Of a stretch of DNA of 64,000 bases, positions 33,473 to 42,054 are shown piece by piece. The stretch covers positions 186,001 to 250,000 of the forward strand of contig NZ_JARVRX010000011.1 of the NCBI RefSeq assembly GCF_030209435.1. Direction: 5' to 3'. Each line of letters begins with the position of its first letter. Position 1 is the stretch's first letter. The DNA is from Mycolicibacterium sp. lyk4-40-TYG-92. Its GTDB lineage: Bacteria > Actinomycetota > Actinomycetes > Mycobacteriales > Mycobacteriaceae. The notes under the pieces were generated by a model. It was not told the origin of the DNA, did no database searches, and worked only from the letters and a program-made list of their open reading frames with translations. The translations under genes and the position numbers were made by a program.

Positions 33473-34177
33473 ATGGCTGGCCAATTGATCGTCTCGATCT
33501 CGGGTATCCGGGAGCGCACGCTGGGCGACGTCGCCGACTTCTGTACCGAACTCGACGCCCGGCAGATTCCCGCGTCGCTGCTGGTCGCCCCGCGACTCAA
33601 GGGCGGTTACCGGTTGGACCGGGACGCCGCGACGGTGGACTGGCTGACCGCCCGTCGCGCCGGCGGTGCCGCGGTGCTCCTGCACGGGTTCGACGAAGCG
33701 GCCAGCAAGAAGCGCCGCGGCGAGTTCGCCGCCCTGCCCGCGCACGAGGCCAATCTGCGGCTCATGGGCGCCGACCGGGTGCTCGAACACCTCGGTCTGC
33801 GCACTCGCCTGTTCGCCGCGCCCGGCTGGACGGCATCACAGGGCACCGTGACCGCATTGCCCCGCAACGGCTTCCGGTTGCTGGCCGGCGACAGCGGCAT
33901 CACCGACCTGGTGCGCTCGACGACCCTGCGGTCGCGCGTATTCGGCATCGGCGAAGGCTTCCTCACCGAACCGTGGTGGTGTCGTACCCTCGTGCTGGCC
34001 GCCGAGCGCACGGCCCGGCGCGGCGGCACCGTCCGGCTTGCGGTGGCCGCCGCTCAACTGCGGCGGACCGGACCGCGGCAGGCCATGCTCGACGCGATCG
34101 ACCTGTCACTCATGCACGGTTGCGCCCCCGCGGCCTACGAGTGGACCCCGGACCCGGCGTTGAACGAGGCAGCCTGA
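33473..34177 (+). CDS. DUF2334 polysaccharide deacetylase-like protein
   Basis: The 234-residue protein fits the DUF2334 version of the carbohydrate-esterase barrel: SISGIRERTL at the first strand, ASLLVAPRLKGG at about 34-45, LLHGFDEA at about 68-75 holding a metal-type His/Asp, and FAAPGWTAS at about 119-127. No signal peptide is visible, unlike many deacetylases. The exact substrate is unknown. From memory it corresponds to Rv0784. The FAD dehydrogenase gene follows 48 bases later on the same strand. Confidence 0.8.
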   Translation: MAGQLIVSISGIRERTLGDVADFCTELDARQIPASLLVAPRLKGGYRLDRDAATVDWLTARRAGGAAVLLHGFDEAASKKRRGEFAALPAHEANLRLMGADRVLEHLGLRTRLFAAPGWTASQGTVTALPRNGFRLLAGDSGITDLVRSTTLRSRVFGIGEGFLTEPWWCRTLVLAAERTARRGGTVRLAVAAAQLRRTGPRQAMLDAIDLSLMHGCAPAAYEWTPDPALNEAA

Positions 34178-34225
34178 ACCGAGCCATCTGACTCGCCAAC
34201 CGCGAGGGGGCGCTAGCGTGACCCC

Positions 34226-35866
34226 ATGGACGCTGACGTCATCGTCGTGGGGGCCGGGCTGGCCGGATTGGTCGCCGCCGCCGAACTGCTCGAGCGGGGC
34301 CGGTCGGTTCTGATGGTCGACCAGGAGAACGAGGCCAACATCGGCGGCCAGGCGTTCTGGTCGTTCGGGGGACTGTTCTTCGTCGACAGCGCCGAGCAGC
34401 GCCGGGTCGGCATCCGCGACAGCTACGAACGGGCGCTGGAGGATTGGCTGCGCACAGCAGGTTTCGACCGCGACGAGGATCACTGGCCCCAGCAGTGGGC
34501 GCGCGCCTACGTCGACTTCGCGTCCGGCGAGAAGCGGAGCTGGCTGCGTGAGCGCGGCCTGCAGACCTTTGCCCTGGTCGGCTGGGCCGAACGCGGCGGC
34601 TGGGACGGCAAGGGCCCGGGCAACTCGGTGCCGCGCTTCCACATCACCTGGGGCACCGGTCCGGCACTGGTCGACATCTTCGCCCGCCGGGTCGTCGGGC
34701 ACCCCAAAGTGCGGTTCGCGCATCGCCACCGGGTCGACGAGCTGATCGTCGACGGCGGAGCGGTCACCGGCGTGCGCGGTGCGGTGCTGGAGCCGTCGGC
34801 GACGGCCCGCGGTGCAGCGTCGTCGCGTAACACCGTGGGGGAGTTCGAGTTCCGGGCGCAGGCGGTGATCGTCGCCAGCGGCGGCATCGGCGGTAACCAC
34901 GACCTGGTGCGCGAGAACTGGCCCAAGCGCATGGGCCGGGTGCCCGGCCAGTTGCTGTCCGGCGTGCCCGCACACGTCGACGGCCGCATGCTCGGCATCA
35001 GCGCGGCCGCCGGCGCGAGCGTCATCAACAACGACCGGATGTGGCACTACACCGAGGGCATCACCAACTACGACCCGATCTGGCCGCTGCACGGCATCCG
35101 CATCCTGCCGGGGCCGTCGTCACTGTGGCTCGACGCCACCGGCAAGCGGTTGCCCGACCCGCTGTATCCGGGCTACGACACCCTGGGCACGCTGGAGCAC
35201 ATCTGCCAAACCGGTTACGACTACACGTGGTTCGTGCTCGACCAGAGCATCATCGCCAAGGAGTTCGGCCTGTCCGGCCAAGAGCAGAATCCCGACCTCA
35301 CCGGCAAGAACCTGCGGGAGGTGCTGGGGCGGAGCCGTAACGGTGGACCCGGTCCGGTGCGCGCATTCGTCGACAAGGGCGTGGACTTCGTGTCGGCGAA
35401 CACGTTGCGCGACTTGGTTTCTGCCATGAACAAGGTGCCCGACGTCGAACCGCTGGACTACGCGACCGTCGAGGCCGAGGTCGCCGCCCGCGACGATGAG
35501 ATGACCAGGAAGCTCAGCAGTGACGGTCAGACCGTCGCCTACCGGGCCGCACGTTCCTACCTCCCCGACCGGTTGGCCCGCATCGCCGGACCGCACAAAC
35601 TGACCGACCCCAAGGCCGGCCCCATGATTGCCGTCAAGCTGCACATCCTGACCCGAAAGTCGTTGGGTGGCTTGCACACCGACCTCGATTCCCGGGTGCT
35701 GACGCCGGCGGGCGCGGTGCTCGACGGATTGTATGCGGCGGGCGAGGCGGCCGGTTTCGGTGGCGGCGGCGTGCACGGCTACCGGGCGCTGGAAGGCACC
35801 TTCCTGGGCGGTTGCATTTTCTCGGGCCGGGCCGCCGGGCGGGCCGCCGCCCGCGCCGTCGGCTGA
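34226..35866 (+). CDS. FAD-dependent dehydrogenase, fumarate reductase/KstD-like
   Basis: The 546-residue flavoprotein has an N-terminal dinucleotide fold VIVVGAGLAGLVAAAELLERG, then NIGGQAFWSFGG at about 33-44, ASGGIGG at about 212-218, and C-terminal GLYAAGEAAGFGGGGVHGYRALEG, the FAD-closing loop of the succinate dehydrogenase/fumarate reductase/3-ketosteroid dehydrogenase superfamily. It has the size of KstD-like enzymes, but the steroid-specific Tyr cannot be confirmed by eye. From memory it corresponds to Rv0785. It is convergent with a PAP2 phosphatase gene. Confidence 0.85.
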   Translation: MDADVIVVGAGLAGLVAAAELLERGRSVLMVDQENEANIGGQAFWSFGGLFFVDSAEQRRVGIRDSYERALEDWLRTAGFDRDEDHWPQQWARAYVDFASGEKRSWLRERGLQTFALVGWAERGGWDGKGPGNSVPRFHITWGTGPALVDIFARRVVGHPKVRFAHRHRVDELIVDGGAVTGVRGAVLEPSATARGAASSRNTVGEFEFRAQAVIVASGGIGGNHDLVRENWPKRMGRVPGQLLSGVPAHVDGRMLGISAAAGASVINNDRMWHYTEGITNYDPIWPLHGIRILPGPSSLWLDATGKRLPDPLYPGYDTLGTLEHICQTGYDYTWFVLDQSIIAKEFGLSGQEQNPDLTGKNLREVLGRSRNGGPGPVRAFVDKGVDFVSANTLRDLVSAMNKVPDVEPLDYATVEAEVAARDDEMTRKLSSDGQTVAYRAARSYLPDRLARIAGPHKLTDPKAGPMIAVKLHILTRKSLGGLHTDLDSRVLTPAGAVLDGLYAAGEAAGFGGGGVHGYRALEGTFLGGCIFSGRAAGRAAARAVG

Positions 35867-35870
35867 GTTC

Positions 35871-36464
35871 CTACCCGCGAGCGGGCGACTGTGACTTGGC
35901 GGCGCCCCTGGCACGCGGGGAACGGTGCAACACCTGCGGGCCGGCGGCCAGGATCGCCAGACACACCATCGAGGTGGCATAGAGCGCGCCGCCGATGATG
36001 TCGGTGAAGTAGTGGAAGTCGTTGCAGGCCATGCCGATAGAGGGGATGGCGGCGCCGATCGTGGCGATCGTGACGCTCCACACGTGCACCCCGATCCCGA
36101 GCACCAGCATGGCCGCGACGGTGATCGCCACGGTGGTGTGACCGCTGGGATACGCCAGATTCTCGCCGTACCAGGGCCGGCCGAACAGCACTTTGAGCAC
36201 CTTCGCGCCGATTATCGAGATGACCGGGCACAGCGCGGCGACGGTGGCCAGCCGCCACTCGCGCCGCCACAGCGGGATGCCGATCGCCAATAGATAGAGC
36301 GGCACCAGCACCTTGACGCGGTTCAGCAGCAGCATCCAGTACGGGTGGTCGCCGAGCAGTGCGCGCGACGTGTCCATGAACCAGTGATCCACGGCCGAGT
36401 CCCCCGACCGGACGACGATGCCCAGCGCGATCATCGCGGTGAACCCGACCACGGGCCACCACAC
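35871..36464 (-). CDS. PAP2-family membrane phosphatase
   Basis: About five membrane helices, with the acid phosphatase motifs in order: KVLKVLFGRPW (KxxxxxxRP), YPSGHTT (PSGH) and DFHYFTDIIGG (SRxxxxxHxxxD-like, His and Asp present). Members dephosphorylate lipid phosphates such as undecaprenyl or phosphatidylglycerol phosphate at the membrane. The start is uncertain: GTG 36464 or TTG 36467 give a good first helix; the frame also runs into the upstream gene's stop, which ends CAGGAG...TGA and could provide the ribosome site for coupled initiation near 36485. Confidence 0.82.
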   Translation of the reverse strand: MWWPVVGFTAMIALGIVVRSGDSAVDHWFMDTSRALLGDHPYWMLLLNRVKVLVPLYLLAIGIPLWRREWRLATVAALCPVISIIGAKVLKVLFGRPWYGENLAYPSGHTTVAITVAAMLVLGIGVHVWSVTIATIGAAIPSIGMACNDFHYFTDIIGGALYATSMVCLAILAAGPQVLHRSPRARGAAKSQSPARG

Positions 36465-36481
36465 CAAAAACCGTCGCGCGT

Positions 36482-37132
36482 TCAGAACCGCGTCTCCTGC
36501 TCGGGCGTCAGCACCCGGAAGTCGGTGTCGGTCATCTCGTCGAGCCGGCCGTAGTAGATGCCCTTGGCCTGTTCGGCGACGACGCCCTGATGGATCGGTA
36601 CCGCATGCTGCGGCGCGACGGCCCGCAGGAAGTCGACGGCCTCGGCGATCTTCATCCACGGTGCCGCGGCCGGTGCGGCCAGCACCTCGACCGGCTCGTC
36701 CGGCACGAACAGCGCGTCGCCCGGATGCATCAGACGGGCTGCGTGACCGGCATCACCGACGAGGTACGAGATGTTGTCGATGATCGGAATCTCCGGGTGG
36801 ATCACGGCGTGCTTGCCGCCGGTGCCGCGCACCGTCAGGTGACCGATCGACAGCGTGTCGCCGACGTGTACGGCCTGCCAGGACCCGCCGAGCTGCGCTG
36901 CGGTCATCGGGTCGGCGTACAGCCTGGCCTGCGGATTCGCCTCGACGAGGGTCGGAAGCCGGGCCGGATCGGCGTGGTCGGGGTGCTGATGGGTGATCAG
37001 GATGGCGTCCAGTCCGGTGATGCCCTCGAACCCGTGCGAGAAGTTGCCGGGGTCGAACAGGATGGTCGCCTCCGCATCGCCATCGGTGAATCGGGCCAAC
37101 AGGCAGGAATGTCCGAAGTGCGTCAGCTCCAT
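36482..37132 (-). CDS. Metallo-beta-lactamase-fold hydrolase
   Basis: The 216-residue protein has the MBL metal motif HQHPDHAD at about 49-56, GHSCLL near the start, and the C-terminal FVPDEPVEVL and PIHQGVV segments. It resembles UlaG/YtnP-like or L-ascorbate-6-phosphate lactonase-like hydrolases of the minimal type. The substrate is unknown. Its end abuts the PAP2 gene, so the two are coupled. Divergent from purS by 112 bases; from memory it corresponds to Rv0786c. Confidence 0.87.
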   Translation of the reverse strand: MELTHFGHSCLLARFTDGDAEATILFDPGNFSHGFEGITGLDAILITHQHPDHADPARLPTLVEANPQARLYADPMTAAQLGGSWQAVHVGDTLSIGHLTVRGTGGKHAVIHPEIPIIDNISYLVGDAGHAARLMHPGDALFVPDEPVEVLAAPAAAPWMKIAEAVDFLRAVAPQHAVPIHQGVVAEQAKGIYYGRLDEMTDTDFRVLTPEQETRF

Positions 37133-37244
37133 CAGTCCATTGTGCGGGCAACGCGGCTGACGAGGGCGCCGGTAGAGTAACTCTGCATATTCCCGTCGCT
37201 GCGCTCGCCCAGTCGAGCAATCCGACCCGAACAAAGGAGCGCGC

Positions 37245-37484
37245 GTGGCCCGCGTCGTTGTGCACGTGATGCCCAAGGCCGAGATCCTGGACCCGCAAGG
37301 CCAGGCGATCGTGGGAGCGCTGGGGCGCCTCGGGATCACCGGAGTGTCCGACGTCCGCCAGGGCAAGCGGTTCGAGCTCGAGGTCGACGACACCGTGTCC
37401 GACGAGACGCTCGAGCACGTCGCCGAGACGCTGCTGGCCAATACCGTCATCGAGGACTTCGCGGTCCACCGGGAGAACGCATGA
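37245..37484 (+). CDS. purS: FGAM synthase subunit PurS
   Basis: The 79-residue protein is the small bridging subunit of the three-part phosphoribosylformylglycinamidine synthase. ARVVVHVMPKAEILDPQG and GITGVSDVRQGKRFELEV are typical. It starts with GTG nine bases after AAAGGAGC and overlaps purQ by four bases. It would work with PurQ (next) and PurL (at 42.5 kb). Confidence 0.96.
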   Translation: MARVVVHVMPKAEILDPQGQAIVGALGRLGITGVSDVRQGKRFELEVDDTVSDETLEHVAETLLANTVIEDFAVHRENA

Positions 37485-38155
37485 CCACCAAGGTCGGTGT
37501 CATCACCTTCCCCGGCACCCTCGACGACGTCGACGCGGCGCGCGCGGTGCGCGCCGTCGGTGGCGAGTCCGTCAGCCTCTGGCACGCCGATCCCGACCTC
37601 AAGGGCGTCGACGCCGTCATCGTCCCCGGCGGTTTCTCCTACGGCGACTACCTGCGCTGCGGCGCGATCGCCAAGTTCGCGCCCGTCATGACATCGGTCG
37701 TCGAAGCGGCCGGCAAGGGCATGCCCGTGCTGGGCATCTGCAACGGCTTCCAGGTGCTGTGCGAGGCCGGGCTGCTGCCGGGCGCGCTGACCCGAAACGA
37801 AGGCCTGCACTTCATCTGCCGCGACGTGTGGCTCGAGGTCACCGCGACGTCGACCGCATGGAGCAGCCGCTACGAACCCGGCGCCGACATCCTGATCCCG
37901 CTCAAGTCGGGTGAAGGCCGGTACGTCGCGTCGGAGAACGTGCTCGACGAACTCGAAGGCGAAGGCCGCGTGGTGTTCCGCTACCGCGACAACATGAACG
38001 GGTCGATGCGCTCGATCGCCGGGATCAGCTCGGCCAACGGCCGCGTCGTCGGTCTGATGCCGCACCCCGAGCACGCCACCGAGGCCCTCACCGGTCCGTC
38101 CGACGACGGGCTGGGCATCTTCTTCTCGGCGCTCGACGCGGTTCTGAGCGCCTGA
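37481..38155 (+). CDS. purQ: FGAM synthase glutaminase subunit PurQ
   Basis: The 224-residue class I glutamine amidotransferase has a nucleophile Cys in LGICNGFQVL at about 87, and His/Glu in MPHPEHATE at about 195-200. It releases ammonia from glutamine for PurL. The ATGA overlap with purS couples synthesis. A 20-base-arm palindrome follows the stop. Confidence 0.97.
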   Translation: MTTKVGVITFPGTLDDVDAARAVRAVGGESVSLWHADPDLKGVDAVIVPGGFSYGDYLRCGAIAKFAPVMTSVVEAAGKGMPVLGICNGFQVLCEAGLLPGALTRNEGLHFICRDVWLEVTATSTAWSSRYEPGADILIPLKSGEGRYVASENVLDELEGEGRVVFRYRDNMNGSMRSIAGISSANGRVVGLMPHPEHATEALTGPSDDGLGIFFSALDAVLSA

Positions 38156-38172
38156 TTCGTCGCGCCCGATCA

Positions 38173-38239
38173 ACAATGTCGGGCTGAGAGCGCAGTCGAG
38201 GCTATATAGCGCTTCTCGGCGCTCTCAGACCGACATTGT
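38173..38239. terminator. Long convergent palindrome between purQ and encapsulin genes
   Basis: ACAATGTCGG-G-CTGAGAGCGC (38173-38193) faces GCGCTCTCAG-A-CCGACATTGT (38219-38239): 20 paired bases per arm with a single mismatch and a 25-base loop. It lies between convergent stops, so a two-way terminator is likely. The length of the arms exceeds a normal terminator and it may belong to a dispersed family. Confidence 0.65.
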
Positions 38240-38260
38240 GTCGGCGTCGCGGTTTGAGAC

Positions 38261-39058
38261 TCAGCTGTTGAGCGCGACCGACGCCTCGGCGGTGTACACC
38301 AGGAACGTCAGCGTCTCCTGCAGGTACAGCTGCACCGTCTCGGCATCGTGCGACAGGTAGCCGATGGTCACGTCGGTGCCCAGCTGCAGATCGAAATCGC
38401 CTCCGCGCGTGGACAATACGAACGCGCCGTCGATGGCGGGCGCCCAGATGATCTCACCGTCGACCAGTCGGTTGAGGTGCTCCAGCAGCGGGTAGCCGTG
38501 CTCGGTGGTCTCGCTGACCTTGGTGTAGGCCTCCGCCGACAGCAGCACCGAGTAGGGCCCGTCCACACCGGCCAGACGCAGTTCCGACAGCGCCTGCGAG
38601 ATGACGTCCGGGTAGCCGCGCGGGTCACTCGGCAGGGCCAGCGCCGGGTTGGAGCTGGCGGCGCGGATGCCCTCGATCTGCGCGGCGGGGTAGCCCTCGA
38701 AGATCGCCCGGTCCTCGGAGAACGCCAGCTTCTTGGCGGCTTCCTTCACCGGGTCCCAGTCGGAGTCCTGGGCGCCGCGCTCGACGTCGTCGATGGCCGT
38801 GCGCGTCACCGTGAATGGCACCCGAAGGCGCACCAGCGGGCGCGCCTCCCGAAGATGCGCCACCACACCGTCCGCCGGTGACGTGACGTCGACGAGGTGG
38901 CCGGTGCTGACCGCGGCCGTCTTCGGCCCACCCGGTTCGCTGACGTCGACGACGCGACGGCCGGCGATGTGCCGCTTGAACGTCCGGGCGGCCTCCTCCT
39001 CGATCTGGGCCCACGCGGCCGCGGTGATCGGAGCGAGATCGCGGTACAGGTTGTTCAT
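38261..39058 (-). CDS. cfp29: Encapsulin nanocompartment shell protein
   Basis: The 265-residue shell protein has the HK97-like fold of family 1 encapsulins: start MNNLYRDLAPITAAAWAQIE, the E-loop region DVSEPGGPKTAAVSTG at about 38-53, and the C-terminal YTAEASVAL. It assembles into icosahedral protein cages that enclose the cargo encoded just upstream. It is the M. tuberculosis CFP29 (Rv0798c) equivalent. The ATG overlaps the DyP stop (ATGA), so shell and cargo are made in order from one mRNA. Confidence 0.95.
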   Translation of the reverse strand: MNNLYRDLAPITAAAWAQIEEEAARTFKRHIAGRRVVDVSEPGGPKTAAVSTGHLVDVTSPADGVVAHLREARPLVRLRVPFTVTRTAIDDVERGAQDSDWDPVKEAAKKLAFSEDRAIFEGYPAAQIEGIRAASSNPALALPSDPRGYPDVISQALSELRLAGVDGPYSVLLSAEAYTKVSETTEHGYPLLEHLNRLVDGEIIWAPAIDGAFVLSTRGGDFDLQLGTDVTIGYLSHDAETVQLYLQETLTFLVYTAEASVALNS

Positions 39059-40071
39059 TGCGGTTGACCTTTCAGACTGCCGATGGACAGGGTGCCGGTG
39101 GACTTGGGTTGGGCTTCGGGTTCGGCCGGTGGTGCGACGGGCAGGGGCGGCGGGGCATCGAGGAAATCCACTGTGGGAGTGAAGAACAACACGCCGGTGA
39201 CCGCGGTGGAGAAATCCAGGATGCGGTCGGTGTTGCCCGGCGGATCGCCGATGAACATATTGCGCAGCATCCGTTCGGTGACGGCCGGGTCGGCCGAGTA
39301 CGCGATGTAGTACGTGCCGAATTCCCCTGAGCCGACGCGGCCGAACGGCATGTTGGCCCGCACGATCTGCAGTTGGTTGCCGTCGTCGTCCTCGATGACG
39401 TTGAGGGCCAGATGCGAGTTCGGGGGCTTGACGTCGTCGGCCATCTCGATGTCCTCGAGCTTGCTGCGGCCGATCACCCGTTCCTGCTCGGTGACGCTGA
39501 GCGACTCCCACGACCCCATGTCGTGTAGGTACTTCTGCACGTGAACGTAACTGCCACCGGCGAATTCGGGATCTTCGTCACCGACGAGCGCCGCGACGAC
39601 GGCATCGGGACCGTCCGGGTTCTCGGTGCCGTCGACGAAACCCAGCAGGTCGCGGTTCTCGAAGAACTTGAATCCGTGGACCTCGTCGACCACCGTGACC
39701 GCGCCGTCGAGCGACTTCAGAATCTGGCTCGCCAGCTCGAAACACACGTCCATGGCGTTGGCCCGGATGTGGAACAGCAGATCACCCGGGGTCGACGGCG
39801 CGTGGTGACGTGCACCCTGCAATTCGGGGAACGGGTGCAGCCCGGCCGGTCGCGGCCCGCTGAACAAGCGGTCCCAGGCGTCCGAACTGACCCCGGTCAC
39901 CAGGCTCAGACGGCTTGCGGGCGTGCGGAATCCGACTGCCCGGCCAAGTCCGGACAAGCCCGTGAGCGCTTCGTGCACTTGGGGCTCGGCGCCCTCATCG
40001 ATCGTGGCGATGAGGAAGATGGCGGCAGACGTCAAAGTCGTGAGTACGGGCTGAGGCCGTGCGGGACACAC
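39055..40071 (-). CDS. DyP-type peroxidase, encapsulin cargo
   Basis: The 338-residue heme peroxidase has the family motif GFVDGTENPDG (catalytic Asp at about 152) and a C-terminal heme-binding region. After a Pro-rich linker (PPPLPVAPPAEPEA) it ends with GTLSIGSLKG, the encapsulin cargo-loading peptide, close to the one on M. tuberculosis Rv0799c. It oxidises dyes and phenols with peroxide; the native substrate is unknown. I place the start at GTG 40071, 51 bases from the divergent aminopeptidase, because the earlier frame is antisense to that gene. Confidence 0.93.
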   Translation of the reverse strand: MCPARPQPVLTTLTSAAIFLIATIDEGAEPQVHEALTGLSGLGRAVGFRTPASRLSLVTGVSSDAWDRLFSGPRPAGLHPFPELQGARHHAPSTPGDLLFHIRANAMDVCFELASQILKSLDGAVTVVDEVHGFKFFENRDLLGFVDGTENPDGPDAVVAALVGDEDPEFAGGSYVHVQKYLHDMGSWESLSVTEQERVIGRSKLEDIEMADDVKPPNSHLALNVIEDDDGNQLQIVRANMPFGRVGSGEFGTYYIAYSADPAVTERMLRNMFIGDPPGNTDRILDFSTAVTGVLFFTPTVDFLDAPPPLPVAPPAEPEAQPKSTGTLSIGSLKGQPQ

Positions 40072-40122
40072 GAATCCGACCCTAGCGGCAACGGTCTCGG
40101 ATTTCCGGGTGATGATGGCCTC

Positions 40123-41382
40123 ATGACCGGAGCTACTGCCGCGGGCCTCTGCGGGTTCATCGACGCATCGCCCTCGCCGTTCCATGTGTGCGCGACGGTG
40201 GCCGCGCGTCTGACCGCCGCCGGCTTCACCGAACTCGCCGAGACCGACGCCTGGCCCGCCTCGCCGGGCAACTACTTCACGGTGCGGGCCGGCTCGTTGG
40301 TGGCCTGGAAGGCGACGGACGCCGCGACTCCGTTCCGCGTCGTCGGCGGCCACACCGACAGCCCCAACCTGCGGGTCAAGCAGCACCCGGACCGGTTCGT
40401 CAGTGGCTGGCAGGTGGTGGCGCTGGAGCCCTACGGTGGTGCCTGGCTGAACTCCTGGCTCGACCGCGACCTCGGCATCAGCGGCCGGCTCTCGGTGCGG
40501 CGCGGCAACGCCGTCAAGGACGTCCTGGTCCGGATCGACGACCCGATCCTGCGCGTGCCGCAGCTGGCCATCCACCTGTCCGACGACCGCAAGGGCGTCA
40601 GCCTCGACCCGCAACGGCACGTCAACGCGGTGTGGGGCGTCGGGACCGGGACCCGCGACTTCGTGGCCTTCGTTGCCGACCGCGCGGGCGTGGACGGCGG
40701 CGACGTGCTGGCCGCCGACCTGATGACGCACGACCTGGCGCCCTCTCGGCTGATCGGCGCAGACAGTGATCTGGTGAGTGCGCCCCGGCTCGACAACCAG
40801 GGCACGTGCTACGCCGGCTTGGAAGCGTTCCTGGACGCCGACGCCGACCGGTACGTGCCGGTGCTGGCGCTGTTCGACCACGAAGAGGTCGGGTCGACGT
40901 CCGACCACGGCGCCCAGTCCGATCTGCTGCCGACGGTGCTGGAGCGCATCGCGCTGGCGGCCGGCGGCGCGCGCGAAGACCTGCTGCGGCGGCTGGCCGG
41001 GTCGATGGTGGCCTCGGGCGACATGGCGCACGCCACCCACCCGAACTATCCCGAGCGGCACGAGCCCGGCCACCTCATCGAGGTCAACGCCGGCCCGGTG
41101 CTCAAGGTGCAACCCAACCTGCGGTACGCCACCGACGGCCGGACGGCCGCGGCGTTCGCGCTGGCGTGTGCGCAGGCCGGGGTGCCGCTGCAGCGGTATG
41201 AGCACCGCGCCGACCTGCCGTGCGGGTCGACCATCGGCCCGATGACCGCTGCGCGCACCGGCATCCCGACCGTCGACGTGGGCGCCGCACAGCTGGCCAT
41301 GCACTCGGCGCGCGAGGTGATGGGCGCGCTCGATGTGCCGGCCTACGCCGCGGCGCTGCAGGCGTTCCTGTCACCGGCCTGA
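40123..41382 (+). CDS. pepC: M18-family aminopeptidase
   Basis: The 419-residue metalloaminopeptidase has VGGHTDSPNLRVK at about 73-85 (zinc His), ALFDHEEVGS at about 250-259 (zinc Asp and catalytic Glu pair), and MAHATHPNYPERHEP at about 305-319. It is the aspartyl/leucyl aminopeptidase family with dodecameric tetrahedral particles. Mycobacterial annotation uses pepC (Rv0800). Divergent from the DyP gene; the VOC gene follows. Confidence 0.92.
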   Translation: MTGATAAGLCGFIDASPSPFHVCATVAARLTAAGFTELAETDAWPASPGNYFTVRAGSLVAWKATDAATPFRVVGGHTDSPNLRVKQHPDRFVSGWQVVALEPYGGAWLNSWLDRDLGISGRLSVRRGNAVKDVLVRIDDPILRVPQLAIHLSDDRKGVSLDPQRHVNAVWGVGTGTRDFVAFVADRAGVDGGDVLAADLMTHDLAPSRLIGADSDLVSAPRLDNQGTCYAGLEAFLDADADRYVPVLALFDHEEVGSTSDHGAQSDLLPTVLERIALAAGGAREDLLRRLAGSMVASGDMAHATHPNYPERHEPGHLIEVNAGPVLKVQPNLRYATDGRTAAAFALACAQAGVPLQRYEHRADLPCGSTIGPMTAARTGIPTVDVGAAQLAMHSAREVMGALDVPAYAAALQAFLSPA

Positions 41383-41396
41383 CCTACAGTCGGGCC

Positions 41397-41750
41397 ATGG
41401 CACTCAAAGTGGAGATGGTCACGTTCGACTGCACTGACGCGCAGGCGCTCGCCGACTGGTGGGCCGCGCAATTCGGCGGCAAGGTGCACACCCTGATGCC
41501 GGGGGAGTTCTTCGTCGTCAATCTGGCTGAAGGTCCGAACCTGGGTTTCCAACAGGTCGACGACCCGACGCCCGGCAAGAACCGGCTGCACCTGGACTTC
41601 CACCTCGAAGGCGACATCGAGCCCGAGCTCGAGCGCCTCAAAGCCGCGGGCGCCACGGAAACCGCGCGGCACGCCTTCGGCGAGGTCGCCCGCTGGGTGG
41701 TGCTGGCCGATCCCGAGGGCAACGCGTTCTGCATCGCGGGCGCGGCCTAG
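41397..41750 (+). CDS. VOC-superfamily protein (glyoxalase-like), 117 aa
   Basis: Two beta-alpha-beta-beta-beta modules typical of the vicinal-oxygen-chelate fold: MVTFDCTDAQALADWWAAQFGG at about 7-28 and RLHLDFHLEGDIEPEL at about 63-78, ending in VVLADPEGNAFCI. A metal His sits in LHLDFH. Members include glyoxalases and resistance proteins; this resembles the family often seen in mycobacteria as a lone protein. The substrate is unknown. From memory Rv0801. Confidence 0.85.
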   Translation: MALKVEMVTFDCTDAQALADWWAAQFGGKVHTLMPGEFFVVNLAEGPNLGFQQVDDPTPGKNRLHLDFHLEGDIEPELERLKAAGATETARHAFGEVARWVVLADPEGNAFCIAGAA

Positions 41751-41917
41751 GGGCCGGTCTGGTCGACCAGTTCGACGCCGGGGGAGACCAACGGCTCAGA
41801 CGCGGCATGCCACGCCTTGGACGCGACGACGATCGCGCCGGCACAGATACACACCAGGGCCACGATCACGGCGAACACCGCGAGCGCACCCCGGTTGAGG
41901 CCAAGGTGGAGTCTCAT
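41747..41917 (-). CDS. Single-pass membrane protein, 56 aa
   Basis: An ATG at 41917 opens a 56-residue frame ending TAG at 41747: MRLHLGLNRG, then a helix ALAVFAVIVALVCICAGAIV (residues 11-30), then a short charged/Pro tail with VSPGVELVDQTGP. Third-position GC is high throughout. It overlaps the VOC stop by four bases on the opposite strand. No family is recognised; small membrane regulator or complex subunit are both open. Confidence 0.6.
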   Translation of the reverse strand: MRLHLGLNRGALAVFAVIVALVCICAGAIVVASKAWHAASEPLVSPGVELVDQTGP

Positions 41918-42054
41918 CCGGCCACGCTAAAACCGCGGGATGAGGCCCCGATGGGTCCTACCTAGCAGCCCGCTGTGTGTGCCGTCGCGATGAGTTCCCG
42001 CGGTCGCACGAGTCGACTTAGTGTTGAACCGTCGATCGAGAAACGGAGTCCGCC

